DNA from: Dictyophora rubrovolvata
Lineage: Eukaryota; Basidiomycota; Agaricomycetes; Phallales; Phallaceae
NCBI GenBank assembly: GCA_029959195.1
Contig: CP114118.1
Span: 2,630,001 to 2,694,000 of the forward strand
Reading direction: 5' to 3'
DNA length: 64,000 nt
The notes under the pieces were generated by a model. It was given only the letters and a program-made list of their open reading frames with translations. It had not been told where the DNA came from and made no database searches. The position numbers were made by a program, and so were the translations under genes. Positions within the stretch are counted from its first letter, which is position 1. Each line of letters begins with the position of its first letter. This document shows, one piece after another, positions 43,733 to 56,105 of the stretch.

Positions 43733-46700
43733 TCAGCGTTCAAAATAGGCTCGTCTTCTTAGACCTCTTAACACCTCGCGAATAACACGTAGCCAGACGT
43801 GAGCTTTTTGAATATCCGCAAGGAGATGACGAACATCTTGATCGATTCTATTCACCAGAAGATCCCTTAAGTGATAGGATTCTTCAACAGGGTCTAATAT
43901 TTGAAGACTAAGCATAGTCGTAGGTGCCAGATCTGTAACCGTGGATATTGAAGAAGGACTAGTGTGACCGCCATCGGAAGATCTTTCAAGTATGGGAGAA
44001 AGACGTGACGAATGAAGAAGGTAATCGAAGCCATGATATGCACGTAAAATGATAGATAGTTGATCCTCTCTTGACTGAAAGGATACGTCAAAAAAGGAGC
44101 ACAACAAGAGTGTCATCTCTACATACCTTGATGGCTTCGTTCACTAACTCGTGAGCTTCGGAGATGGCTTCTTCAACATACTTGAATAGTTTTCCCATGG
44201 TTAACGAGTTTGCTTCGATTGCACGAAGATCTACATTGGCTCGCTGCAGAATTTTAGGCGCCGTTTGCAAAACCGACGTTTTCTCGAAGCGATGTTTTTG
44301 ATCATGTCGTCGTTTTTCTGCTGGCTTTGACTCGTCGCTTTCAGCATGTGAGCGCATTTCAGTATCGGTGTGATGATCCACATAGGTGCTGAGGTCGAAT
44401 CGCAAACGACCACTTTTGGAGGTGACGGAAGTAGTACCACTTGGCTGAGTATGATTTGTCATACTCGACCGGCTGTCATTAGTCTCCAAAGAAGCCCGAG
44501 GGTCGCTTTCCGACATAGTAGCACAATCGTCGCGGTCCGGGTTCATTTTTGAGCCCGCTCGTGTTGAATGAGATTTAGTCTCTCGAAGTGACTTGTATAG
44601 CTGTTCTCGTTTATGAGGTCGGCTGACAGCAAGCTCAATGTCGGCGGTTACCCGCTTCAACAGGTCTTCGGCTTTGCGTGTTTGACTGCTTATAAGATCG
44701 TATTCAGATCTCGCCGCTTCTAGCTGAGATAACCAATGGTCCAAAACGTGCGTGGCTAGGTCTCTACTAGTGGACAATGTCTCCGATATCGTGAGGAGAT
44801 CCGGCACGTTATTCTCATCGGTTTGCGGTTGGGAATATGATTGAAGAGCGGACGCGCTTAGGGAGAGATTATATAGCACATTCATGGCAGAAGCAGAGAC
44901 GTCAAAGGACCCATTGAGTTGGTCTATTGTCGAAGCAGGTGAACCCGAATAAGAAGATGGAGGTGATGGATAAGGGTTCGCGTGCATACCATGAATCGCT
45001 AACGGTTTGTGCCATTGTCGTGTGGCGGATCTATGGGAAACAGATGACGTTTGAGACCGCTCGCCGGACGACTTCGATGAAGAACCAGACGATTTTGACT
45101 TTATACTCATATCCGACGCCTTTTTAACCAATGTGAATGACGCACTGGGACGAGGAGATCGAGGAGTGTTGTATGCAGATGCACCGACATCTCCTGTCCT
45201 TGGCGGTAGTTTTAATGGAGGCGGACGAGGTGGCTTTTTTAGGATGTCTGGTAATTCTCCCATAAAGATGGAGATGAACTCAGTTTTGGCAACATCCACA
45301 GGACGTAGACTGTACAGTCGGTTCAGTTATAGTTAACAATAAAGAAATTGGATAGAGTTGTTCATACCCTCTTTCATTTCGCATTTCTCTGACGGATTCC
45401 TTTCCGAAATACTCTTTGTCGCATTCCAACATCGCTTTTAGTACAGCGACACTAGCACCGTGCTCAGCAGCAGCGTGTAATGGAGTTTCGCCCCGACCAT
45501 CCGTTGCTCGGAGTGGTGCGTGTAGGTGCCGGATCAAGTGAAGGGTGAACAAATACAAAGGAGTATCTTTATCTGTTTGAATTGGCCCCAATGATGGCCC
45601 CAATTCTTTAATATCTTTTTTAGGATCTCGTGCAGTACGCGCCAGATGATGAAGAGGCGTAAAGCCCAGAGTTGAATAGAGTCCCATGTCAGCGCCTGCG
45701 TAGTACAACGCATCTGCGATCTCAATGCTCGGAGAGTACCGTTGAGAACAGACATAATGAATTGGTGCCAGACCAGTCTCATCAGAAAAATTCACAAGAA
45801 TAGGCGATGCGTGCGACTGAGACCCATGCAAATTTGAAAGAATCCTGATAGCTTCGCCAGTATCTTGGCTGCGAATGACTTGCAATAGGCTACCAAGGTT
45901 ACGTCGAATGCCAATTACATCGAGCTCCGGAGGACTGAGAAGGTTTTTCCCACCCACATAGAATAGTGAGCTCAGAAACTTGTCGGGAAATGGTGTACTA
46001 GGTCGGAGCTTTCTTTTGCGCGGCTGCATTGTCGATGAGATTTCCAGCTAGAAAGGTAAGGTTAGAATATATTATACCACCCAGAGGTACCAAAGGCAAT
46101 TGAATGCGGAAAGCATCGGGGGTCTCAACTGATACTTACTTTAGTCCTTCTCGTTATTCTCAATGTTTCTTCGCATAGCCATAAGATCTCGGGATGATTA
46201 AGGGAGTATTGAATAGTCGACTTTTGACTAAGACATTTGATATCCGGCTTTGCACCTTGTCCCAACTGCAGGCATTTGTATGAAGCGCCAATCAGGGTTT
46301 AGAAATGACATTCTCACCAGTCGTTGCACTACTTGCATATTGCCATCTCTGGCCGCATCTAACAATTAAGTTAAGTTCAGAATATTCGATATTATCATAA
46401 CAAGACACATACACATTAGAGGTGTCGCGCCTTGCTCGTCCATCGCATTGACATCCAGTAAACCAAACGTGAACTCAAAAAGATACGTAATTTCCGCCGA
46501 CATGTTTAACCAAGACATCAATCCTAGCAAAGTTGCACCACCTGCCCAAGGAAGGGGCGCGTTCAAAGAATATAAAGAAAGTTGGTCGTGCTGGCAGATT
46601 AATCTCAGCACCTCCAATTGAGGCTCTGACAGTCGAATCTGATGCTGAGTGTCGAAAGCATTGACTCTATTCAATGAAAGCGACTAAATGGTTATGGAAA

Positions 46701-46871
46701 GAGTGCTCAGTAATATCTAACTCACGCGGGACCTAAAGCTGCATAATGTAAGGCATTACGACCTAGTTCATCTGTAGCATTGACATCGGCATCAGACGCA
46801 AGACTTTCTTGAACAGCAATGGTGTCGGCTGCTGCAACCGCTTGGAGTAGTTGTTGGGTTTTCAGAGTCAT
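43733..46871 (-). CDS. Ankyrin-repeat protein
   Basis: Seven exons (46871-46726, 46666-46413, 46358-46318, 46265-46140, 46047-45368, 45309-44127, 44074-43733) join to 923 residues. Ankyrin units are recognisable: ADVNATDELGRNALHYAA, LLDVNAMDEQGATPLMYAAR, SDETGLAPIHYVCS, STLGFTPLHHLAR and DGRGETPLHAAAEHG. The unit order is N-terminal repeats, a basic linker (QPRKRKLRP), a second repeat cluster, then a long Ser/Pro-rich disordered region and a helical C-terminal part (LLADIQKAHVWLRVIREVL). It resembles Swi6/Mbp1-type cell-cycle cofactors in general plan, but no DNA-binding domain is seen, so I leave the function open. It converges on the PhoD-like gene with a 262-bp gap. Confidence 0.85.
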
Positions 46872-48294
46872 TTGGGCAGCACCTCAGACATCGAGGTTTT
46901 TAAGATGTCTCGGATACTAGTGAACAGGAACGTTATATAGGCAAGCGAAATGAGACGCCTTCCACATGGGCGTTAAGCTTGTTCATCGTACGGACACTGG
47001 AAGCCGCTAAGTACCCGATCGGATGATCTATTGAGAATGATGAACAATGGTTCTTGGATCAACCTGAGATTATTCTAAATACCTTTTTTGACTTCCAAGT
47101 TACAACCCAAGCTATAATAGAAGGCTGTCCCGATTTCATAGGAGAACTTCTGGAACGTCATCGCGAACATATGATCGGTTATCGAGGCAAACCAGATTGT
47201 ACCCGAAAAGGTATTTCATATAGCGGCCTTAACTATAAATATGACAATATTGCCACGGACTCTATTTTGAAAGCCCAATATAGGTCGCATTTATAGATCG
47301 AGTTAGATCTCTTTTTCTCCTGGGCATCTCTCAACAGGCGAGATAGGTGCTCGGTCATATTGAATTTGGAGGCGTGCGACCATTGGCAAGCATTGGCAGA
47401 CGAAGTTTTAGTTTCAAGGCGACCTCATGGTAGTAGGAACATCCGAAAAAGCTGAGGTTTGATTACATAGTACCTTGAGAAGTCGGAAAGGTGAAAATTT
47501 CCAGCGCCTAATTGCATACTAGGTTCTGTCTGAATTGAGAAGGTTTTACGCAATGATAAATCTTTGTGTCAAGCCTGTGGCGGAGAGCGCTCGGAACATT
47601 CGGGTCCCTGCCAATCAAATACAGGATCCATTGCTGAGGTTGTGCGTTAAAGGGTCGTTGAACCAGTCAGGGTAAGCAGAGGAAGTCTTAGTTTCATTCT
47701 AACGCCGTCCACGGGCCCTGTCATGACATGGGTCTTTGAAATCCGTGAAGCTTGAGAACGTAAACTTCCAGGGAATTATGTTACTTTGGCCCATTACCAT
47801 TGCATGAGAAGACTCAAGAGGAAGGCTGGTCCTTGAATATGAATGTCATTTGAAAATGAAAACGAAGGATGTCAATGTTAATGCTATCACGGACGACCAT
47901 GCATCATGTTGAATCTTGTTGAATCTTGTTGAATCTGCTGGTTGAGACAAAAGAACCTAGTTGAGTGTTCTTTGACAGCTCGAACAGTATGACACCTTGT
48001 TCCTTTCTTGGTGCGAAAGTTTGGCAAAGCCCAAGTATATGCACACACAGACGTATCCTTATGCAGCACGCCTTTAAAGAAAACGAGTGAAAAGATGATG
48101 GAAGAATGGGAATAAGAACCAATACTGTAAGCGCTCAAAGCAAGCAGGGTATGACGCTTGTTGAGCAAGGCAGTGCAAGGCGTTTAAGGGCGTTTATTAA
48201 CTCCAATGATAATTCCCGCTTACTTCAAATTGTTCAGGCATTTTACGTGTAATGAGTATAATTAGCCTATCACGCCAATCGATTAATTGACAGT
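46872..48294. other. Intergenic region without a recognised gene
   Basis: 1.4 kb upstream of the ankyrin gene. Several short frames exist but none shows a domain or plausible splice continuity. A short direct repeat of GAATCTTGTT (three partial copies, 47910-47932) is present. It may contain a decayed element or non-coding transcript; nothing specific is supported. Confidence 0.45.
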
Positions 48295-50211
48295 CTAGTA
48301 AGGGTAATGTTCCACCGTATCATCTTCCTTTATTATTCCGTTGATAATTTGCTTCTGGTGCAGGTCATCAAGAATGGGAAGCAGGGTTTCTGCAAAAAGA
48401 TCTTTGGCTTTCGCTTCCGCGATTGGTTCAGGCCAGCTCTAAATGAGAACAAACCAAGTCCTTAGTTGGGAGCATGGAAGAATTATTCTTAGACGTACTC
48501 TAATTGCCGCCGCCAGTCTTCCTGGCACACCGGGTTCTTCCAACATTTCCGTCACAGGAAAGAAATAAGTCCGGATGGTAAAACAGATGCACCCCGTTTT
48601 CGGCATTCTTCTAAGACTCTGTCTTTCACTCCTAAAATATACCTGGTTCATGCTGAAGGAAGCCGTTAGTAGACTCATCGAAAATTATCTTGTAATAAAT
48701 TTACTCCGTCGTTGCTTTGGGGGACTGCCAGTGACCATCATACAAGCACTCTGGACGTGGTGTATGCGTGGATTGGTCGAACTTGTCTTCGGCTCCGTGA
48801 TGAATAGTAGCCCAAGCAAGATCAGGATCTATCTATACCAATGTGAATTATCAGTAAAATTGCAGAAGATAACCAGGCGACGAACATAATCCCACCTGAA
48901 AGAAATACTAACAGAAACTCGGGCACATGAATGAAGAGGTACAACACGCCAAATGAGATGAGCTTACATTATTTCTTAGGACTGGTTTATCGACAGGAAG
49001 TTTGCGAAAGAACCTACTTTCATTTAAATGGAATTCACCTCGAAAGAGAACAGACGCCTACCGATTCAAAGAGAGCTCCAGCTTCTCTTTGTACTGATAA
49101 ACTCCACCTCTCAAGTGTATTTCTTTCAATGGAAGACCGATCTTGTCTTCTAATCTCCAAAAGCCTTATACATTTACAAGTCAATTGGACAATCAATTCA
49201 CTCAAAATATGCGTTTTACCTGGTACACATATGGCTCCAGCTTGGAGGTAATATTGTCCATCCGGGCCTTCCATCATGATGGCTAAATCTTCTGAAAGAA
49301 GATTTGCCACGAGCATCGGATCGTCTTTATCTAAGTCCCACACGTCTCCTACTGGAATCACCTCGACAGTCTTGACTCTCCCGCCGTTTTTGCCAACGAT
49401 ACTATCTCCTTCTGCCAAGCCTTTGCCATCGTATGCTCGTGTTACTCGGAAAACTTGGGGATATCGTTTAGCCACTATGAAATAGCAGAAATGAGAACCT
49501 CATTTCACAGGAGAAAGGGATATTAAAGAATATGTCGTATTAGTTCACTTACAATATGAAGCCAATTCTGTACAAACTTCTAGTGCGGCCTTCTCAGCTC
49601 CGGGAAGTGTGCGAATTAACTTTGATCCTCTAAGTTTACATTAATTTAGCGACGTGCGTGATATTCAATATGGATCGCATGAATACCTTTCCAAAGCCCG
49701 CCTTTTCTTTATCGCGTAGGTTTCCAGATATCTGAAGGAGTGAATCAGGTGACTAATTCTGATAAGGCTAATAGTCTGAGACTCTGGTTTTACGTGTTAT
49801 CTAGCTCTATCCATGACTCCCACGACATTGGGCGGATTCCCATCGTCACATTGTACTTCGGTCCCCAACTGTAAATGTAAGTCGGTGAACTCGATATGAA
49901 CGACTCTCCTACTATTTCATCCCACTTACCGGAATGGTCGATAACGAATAGGCGGTGACGTGTGAATGTCAAAATCAGAAAGTGGTCCGAATGACGGATA
50001 CACGAAATCTCGGGGGGCCCATTCTACAAGTTATTCCTGTTAACAACAGGGGAGTCGGTTTAAGACATAGGGTTCCAAACACACCTCCTAGGGGTCTTTC
50101 ATCCTCAGAACCCTTTTCAGCTTCTTGCTTCCTTGGAAAGTACCAGACAATGAAGGCGGTTATCGCACTCCCGAATAACAAAAGAATGTCCACCGGGGTC
50201 CAAGCTGACAT
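48295..50211 (-). CDS. Membrane-anchored DUF3445 protein (heme-dependent N-demethylase-like)
   Basis: About ten exons from ATG 50211 to the stop at 48295. Residues 7-23 ([19 protein letters not shown]) are a membrane segment at the very N-terminus. The rest matches the DUF3445 family: [144 protein letters not shown]. Bacterial relatives are subunits of a heme-dependent oxidative N-demethylase; for the fungal members the substrate is unknown. Exon 1 must use a donor at GGAG|GTGTGT (50085) to stay open. It is divergent from the FHA/G-patch gene. Confidence 0.88.
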
Positions 50212-50617
50212 AGTTTAAGGAAAAGAACTGCAACTACAAATTGCCAGCAACAAGCCTCATAGCGGTATTTATGTGATGTTCTTGCTAAATGATAAGCGTT
50301 GGGCTTCTGTCAACGTGTTTACAGCGTTAAAAAAAGCGATTAGATAGTAGTTTTATATAATTACATCGCGCGTATAGAAGTATTACCTCCCAGTCGTAAT
50401 GTCGTCTTTATGTAATGTTTTTGCATGCTTGAACGCCTCACCATCGTGTAATTGCTTTCACGAAAAAAAATTGTAGAAACATAATTTCGCCAGGAAGTTT
50501 GCAGGAAGTGGCGGTATTGAACGGTGTCGTTTATTGGGTCGTCATCGAGCGTCTAAGTATTAGTCATCATGAACATCTTCAAGCTCATGCATGCCTAGGG
50601 CGACCTTGGCCTAATTT
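50212..50617. promoter_or_regulatory. Divergent promoter region
   Basis: 406 bp between the start codons of the DUF3445 gene (minus) and the FHA/G-patch gene (plus). No further gene is seen. A run of A (CGAAAAAAAATTG) lies near 50461. Confidence 0.4.
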
Positions 50618-51823
50618 ATGGACCTCCCGCCAAAACTCGAGGACGACCTTGATCTTGAAGAGGGCGAATACGGTCCTTTCGACGAGTATGATCCCGCTTT
50701 TGAATTTCCCGGCGACGATTCTCAGCCTCAGGTTAGCGAGCACGCATCCTATCCTCGTTTCTCTTCACCACCTCCCACAGCACCTTCTTTGAATAGAACA
50801 ACGACTTTACGTCTTATCGCTCTGAGATCATCCGTCTTATCTTCTTCAAAACGTGTTGCTGTTCTCGATGGACATGCGGAAGTGTCTATTGGTCGAGATG
50901 TCGCCCTTACGGCCCGTATTCGTCTAAAAGAAATGGCCGTTTCTAAATTCCACGTTTCGATTTACTGGGATGGTGCTAAGCGTGAATGGGGTATAGTAGA
51001 CCAAGGCTCGATGCACGGCACGTATGTCCGGTCCACTCGGGATGCATCGACTTCGACAATGCGATCGGTGGAACAACCTCAAGGCATTAGACTCTCGCCA
51101 CCGAGAACGGCAAGTCTTCCAAAGGTTTTAAAACACCTCGACGAGATCACCATCGGTGGTACGACATTCCGTGTTCATGAACATGCCAATCGTCGTCCTT
51201 GCCCCGAGTGCAGCATCGACGACAAGGGCGAAATCCCTTTGTTCACGTCATCGTCGTCATCCTCAAAGCAATCTACTCAACCTTCAACTCAGGAACCAAA
51301 AAAACGCAAGCTAGCTGTGGATGAGAATGTACGAAATCCCAGAAAAGCTATGGCTAAGCTCAAAAGCAGCTTGATGTCCCGTCACCAAGTTTCGAATACC
51401 AAAGTTTCAACTTCCTTGTATAAAGACAGATCTGCTCTTCGCCGCGAGTTACACCCTGAGCCTAAACCTCCGATTCCACTTATTCCCCAACCACTCGTTC
51501 CGCCTCCAATACATCGTCGCGCACTATCGTTACCTGACCCTTCTCCGCCACAACCGGAACCGCCTGCTCCACCACCACCTATATCGTCTGATACCATTGG
51601 CCACAAGCTTCTACTTTCACAAGGATGGAATCCGGGCACTGCTTTGGGCGAAAATCCCACAATCGGACTAATAGAACCACTCGAAATCCAACAACGGCCC
51701 CATAGAGCAGGATTAGGTGTTCAGTCTTCGTCGAAGCCACTTTCTTCCGAAATATTAAAATGGACGCCAGACTGGCAAGAAGAGGCGAAAAGACGACGCT
51801 GGAATGACGCTGGGCAGAAATAG
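50618..51823 (+). CDS. FHA and G-patch protein (AGGF1-like)
   Basis: A single exon of 401 codons plus stop, unusual among its intron-rich neighbours. The acidic N-terminus (LEDDLDLEEGEYGPFDEYD) is followed by an FHA domain at about residues 60-195 with the usual phosphothreonine-binding residues (SIGRD, KFHVSIYW, DQGSMHGTYV). A Pro-rich linker leads to a G-patch at about 326-375 (IGHKLLLSQGWNPGTALGEN). This order is that of AGGF1 and fungal relatives, thought to act with RNA helicases in splicing. Role inferred from domains only. Confidence 0.87.
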   Translation: MDLPPKLEDDLDLEEGEYGPFDEYDPAFEFPGDDSQPQVSEHASYPRFSSPPPTAPSLNRTTTLRLIALRSSVLSSSKRVAVLDGHAEVSIGRDVALTARIRLKEMAVSKFHVSIYWDGAKREWGIVDQGSMHGTYVRSTRDASTSTMRSVEQPQGIRLSPPRTASLPKVLKHLDEITIGGTTFRVHEHANRRPCPECSIDDKGEIPLFTSSSSSSKQSTQPSTQEPKKRKLAVDENVRNPRKAMAKLKSSLMSRHQVSNTKVSTSLYKDRSALRRELHPEPKPPIPLIPQPLVPPPIHRRALSLPDPSPPQPEPPAPPPPISSDTIGHKLLLSQGWNPGTALGENPTIGLIEPLEIQQRPHRAGLGVQSSSKPLSSEILKWTPDWQEEAKRRRWNDAGQK

Positions 51824-52266
51824 CTTGTCCCTCGAGTTGTATGTGTGTAATTAGTAACTCCATGAGTACATACATATATATTTATATTTACACAATTAAC
51901 TTGTTTTGATTTTTGTGACAATTCAAGTTAGATTCGAGATTGCTTTTCAAGAATCATAACGCATGAAGTATTGGTGTGACGGCGTTGAAAAAGTGAAGTG
52001 TAGGATGGATATCAGGAATCAGCGGAACATTCCAGCATGCCATCCCTCTGATTATTATGCAAAATCCAAATACACGACATTAAATTGTTTTGTGACGTTA
52101 TTTAAGGATATATAGATCAGTGTAATACAAGTTATTTGATGATGCGATGTGTTTATATGGATAAGAGACATAATAATATAATCAACAAAACGAATAGTAA
52201 CCAATGAAGAAAATCACAAGAATGCTTCTCGAGGCAATTGCATCTAGACATTGTTACATTATCAAT
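51824..52266. terminator. Convergent 3' region
   Basis: 443 bp of A/T-rich sequence between the stops of the FHA/G-patch gene and MEX67. TATATATTTATATTTA near 51870 may belong to the poly(A) region. No gene recognised. Confidence 0.4.
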
Positions 52267-54485
52267 TCAATCCCTTCTATTAAACGATAAGAAAACACCC
52301 ACTCGAACAGCCTCAAAGTTAGCCACTGCTTTCTCCCCATCCCATCCATTACCGTCAAGACATTGAATAGAAAACGAAGCGTTCAACCCAGTTCGGTTGG
52401 ACAAAGTTATTACAAATAGCCTCTGTTGTTCCGAAAGAGGTAGCAACGAAGGGTCGTTCAACAATTGTTGCTGTTGTTGGGGGGATAGATTTGTGAACGC
52501 AACGGGGACGGATGGTTGTTGGGGTTGCAATGGTGTTTGCTGAGGTAGAGATGTACCACTGGGTACGGTCGACCGTGTTTCTTGGGCTGGCATACGAATA
52601 GGACCCGGCTTCCAAGCTTCGTGACTAGAGTACGCTCGGACAACAAACTGGTCTGAGAGGATGACCACTTGCCACCCTGCTAGTTTAGCTCTTGAGCCGT
52701 CCAATGCCGGTGCAAGTATAAACGTCCGATCGAATGAACGAACACCATGCGAAGGTTCTACAAATTATCAGCACGAGAACACATTTAAAATGAGAACTTT
52801 TCCCAACCTTCTTCGAATTCTCCATGTACAGAAACGAACAGTACGGTGCTCGCATCTCCGGGCATGGGTAAAACACCAGCCACGGGCCAAGCATCTACGA
52901 CAAATTTGTCCTGCGCTGAAAGATCATGTTTCGTGCGCGGCAAAGTCGCCAATTTTTTTACGATCTCGTCCGTCCCGACGTGTAAACTCTGTTCGGCACG
53001 GGCTGCGTTATGAACTCTGCTCAGGTTTCGGGAACCTCCGCTCATATACGGTGTCCACTCTAGCTTCTTTTGATTAGGCATTGTGTTGTGATGGCCTTGA
53101 ACTCGAGCGCGAGGTGGGATAGATGTATTGGCTGAGAAGGAAAATGTGGCAGCGGGGCCATAGACTTCCGAAAGACTAGATCTACTTGAATCGTACACCA
53201 TTAAAAACCTGAATCCAGAAACGTAAGAAGAGATCCTGAAACAAACTGACTTCACAAACCTAGTAAGGAAATCTGCCACTAAGCTCTCTAATCCAGGAGC
53301 TATCAAACTTCCGGAGATCTCCACAGGAAATGAAGTTGGACCCTCGTTGGGCAGTGTTGATGATGAAGATGAAGGGTTTGGCGCATCAAAGGTGATTTTG
53401 GTAATTACTTCAGAGTCCAGTAGTTCCAAAGTTGGGAACCGACGAAGGATCTCACTGGGCGTGTATCAGCTACACAGCGATGCCGTTCGAGAAGAAATGA
53501 CTCACGTCCGATAACGGTCCAGCCTTGCTGGAGTCATGTCAGCCTCTCTCATAGGATTCCCTGCCAATACTAGTTCCTTTAAGTTCAGCAGCCGTTCCTT
53601 TCGACTGGTCAGATTCTCCAAGTCCTTCCAGTAGCGTAACTTATTATTTGCTAAGGAGAGATTCTTCAAGCCTGGCAAATAAAAACCTAGCGTTGAGAGT
53701 GATTGGGTAGTTGATAGGTCATTGTTGGCTAAGGAAAGAGAAAGGACCTAGATGGGGTAACGGTCAGATGGCGCTGCCGAAAGTCTGTAGTTCATACCAA
53801 TGCCTACTTGTGGGTTGAGCTGAGATGCAATTTTGAAAACCACGGCGGCTTCTTTCATGGATAAAGGACCAGACATTCTATTCAGCTTCTTCAGGCTTTC
53901 TTCGGAAGCTAAACGCTGAAGAACAAAAAAAATTAGTACAGGATGAACCATTCAAGAAATGCCACCAGCAAACCTCCAGATTTAAAAACTGCGCGTCTGG
54001 ATTCCAACGCCGTTGAACGATCTCTCTCCAAACATCAATGGTATTCGGTGGAGTTTCAGCAGTCAATGATGCCCGGGACTCGGTTGACCTTCTTGGTATT
54101 CTGCTGGCGAGAGCCAATCTCGAAGCTCCTCGAATGTTAACAGGAAGAGAAGACCCACGAGTCTTCGTGGCTAGCTGAATGATAGAACCCGTGGGTGACT
54201 TGGTAAGCGTTCGTTCTAAATGTAACAAATGTGCCAATTAGGGCCTGTAAGAACAAGAATTACCAGAGTAGTCCTGGAAGTTGTGCCAGGATCCTTAATG
54301 CCGTCCACTGGTCGCGACTTTCCCGACCGAACTTTATGGGTACGTTTTACACCGCCAGAAGTTGCATCTGCCATCTTGGTATCCTTGTCGGAAACTGCAG
54401 GTTCCTTGGTTTTGTCGAGAAGACCAGCGCCTTTGAGTGCGACGGCAAAGGTGCGTCGAGGTTGCCCGGAGGTAGCAGAGGACAT
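52267..54485 (-). CDS. MEX67: mRNA export receptor Mex67 (NXF1 family)
   Basis: Several exons from ATG 54485 to the stop at 52267. Domains in order: a basic N-terminal region (KRTHKVRSGKSRP), a leucine-rich repeat region (LSLANNDLSTTQS, LPGLKNLSLANNKL, LLNLKELVLAGNPM, RFPTLELLDSE), an NTF2-like domain (FPVEISGSLI, VYGPAATFSFSAN, FVVDAWPVAG, VLFVSVHGEFEE, RSFDRTFILAPA) and a C-terminal UBA-like TAP-C domain (LSEQQRLFVITLSNRTGL then ALANFEAVR-like). Mex67 heterodimerises with Mtr2 and carries mRNA through nuclear pores by binding FG repeats. The TAP-C domain is preceded by a Gln/Pro-rich linker. It diverges from the PTPA gene with 191 bp between start codons. Confidence 0.9.
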
Positions 54486-54676
54486 TGCAAGTCCTTTACA
54501 AGACAGAAACTATAAAAGAAACGAAGAAAAAACTTTGATTAAAACACGCAAAAGTGGGGCGGAACACGGAGGAGATGATGGTGAAGAATGAATGAGGAAA
54601 GCGTCACACCTTTGTCACAATAGCATCAGTACTTGTGGCGGCGTTCGGAGCGTCAAAATTGACTCGACGTCGGAAG
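54486..54676. promoter_or_regulatory. Compact divergent promoter (MEX67 / PTPA gene)
   Basis: 191 bp between the two start codons. Both are core genes in opposite directions, so a shared bidirectional promoter is likely. No TATA box is obvious. Confidence 0.5.
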
Positions 54677-55974
54677 ATGTCCACACCGAGTCCGACGTTA
54701 CCGCGGATTGCCGCAGCAACATTGGCCGAAATACAACCTCCGTCCTTGCGGATTCGGACTGACGAAGATGTTGAGCTGTGGAAGCTGACGTCCGGCTACG
54801 GGGCCTACGGATTATTTCTTCGTCGACTGAATGAGTCTGTCGTCGGCTATGAACTTCCGCTGCAAGATGATTCTCCTGATAGTGAGGTAGGAGGGTGACC
54901 ATATGTCGACGATGTTTATTGGAACGGTTGTCAGGCAATCGTAAAAACATTGGCTTTGTTGGATGATTTGGATTCCTGGATAGAAGACATTCCCCCACGG
55001 CCTACGCCACAGCGGTTCGGAAATCTTGCCTTCCGTGACTATGGAGCACGACTGCAAGAGGTTATTCGTGTTTAACTTCCAATCTCTGTATGACGTGTTA
55101 ACTTCTGTCTCAGAGGGCCTCTTCACTACTACAAGATCTAATACCACGGCCCTTGCATATTGCTATCCCCTTGCTTTTGCCCTACTTTTTGACCTCTTTC
55201 GGCTCTTTCCAACGAATAGATTATGGATCGGGCCATGAAACATCCTTTATCATGTTCTTATACTGCTTGACCGTTATACGATTCTTTGATCCCCAGCCAT
55301 CTGAAGAACGTCGCCTTGTTCTCCGCGTATTCGAGAGGTGATGACGAATCCTTCTCGTCACGTCCTTTGCTTATCCTAGTTCAAAGGTATATTCGATTGG
55401 TTTGGAAGCTGCAGGATGTATACCGTCTAGAGCCCGCTGGAAGTCATGGTGTTTGGGGATTAGACGATTATAGCTTTTTAGGCTACTACTTCGGTAGCGG
55501 TCAGTTACGAGGTAAATCGCATCTTTGTATGTATGTCATTTACAATCTATTAGCTCGTCTTTCAGATAGAAGCGATATCTCTCCCTCCATTGTCCTAAAG
55601 CCTCCGCTTCCACTTGACAACCTATATTATATCTCCATAATGCGCATCCATCGACTAAAGCACGGACCCTTTCATGAACATTCTTCTCAACTGTATTCTA
55701 TCGCTCAAGGGGTGCAACGATGGTCCAAGGTTAACAGTGGGATGCTGAAGATGTATGAGGTAATTGCGTTTTATGTCATATATACCAATTGAAAACTGAA
55801 CTTGGAAAGGCTGAAGTGTTAGGCAAACGTGTAGTAGTTCAGCATCTGCCATTGGGTGGTTTGCTTCCTTGGGACCCTCCTCAAAGTCCCCAACAAAACT
55901 TACCCTACCCAGCAACCTATCGCCCTTCAGACAACCAAGAGCCTATGAGAACTGCGAGTGCACGTACTCATTAA
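54677..55974 (+). CDS. PP2A activator, PTPA family (Rrd1/Rrd2-like)
   Basis: Six exons from ATG 54677 to the stop at 55974. PTPA landmarks: DDLDSWIEDIPPRPTPQRFG, NLAFRDYGARLQE, PLHIAIPLLLPYFLTSFGSF, RIDYGSGHETSF, RLEPAGSHGVWGLDDYSFL, YYFGSGQLR, then SDISPSIV, HGPFHEHSSQLYSIA and a final LGGLLPWDPPQ. These proteins are peptidyl-prolyl isomerases that activate protein phosphatase 2A. The C-terminal tail after LLPW is short, so either Rrd1 or Rrd2 class is possible. The intron before GTATATTCG uses the acceptor TTCAAAG. It converges on the methyltransferase gene with a 131-bp gap. Confidence 0.9.
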
Positions 55975-56105
55975 GATCCCATCGGGACATGACCATGACA
56001 TCATCACGCTTAATGGCTCTCACACTTTGCTCAAAAGCTATGTCCATAAATTATTGCTTTGTAAATGAATGTAGAAAATCTATTTCATACATTAGCGCCA
56101 GTCTA

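Noticed and set aside
47054-47296. 80-codon frame upstream of the ankyrin gene
   Set aside because: It begins at a non-ATG codon and shows no recognisable domain or exon partners.
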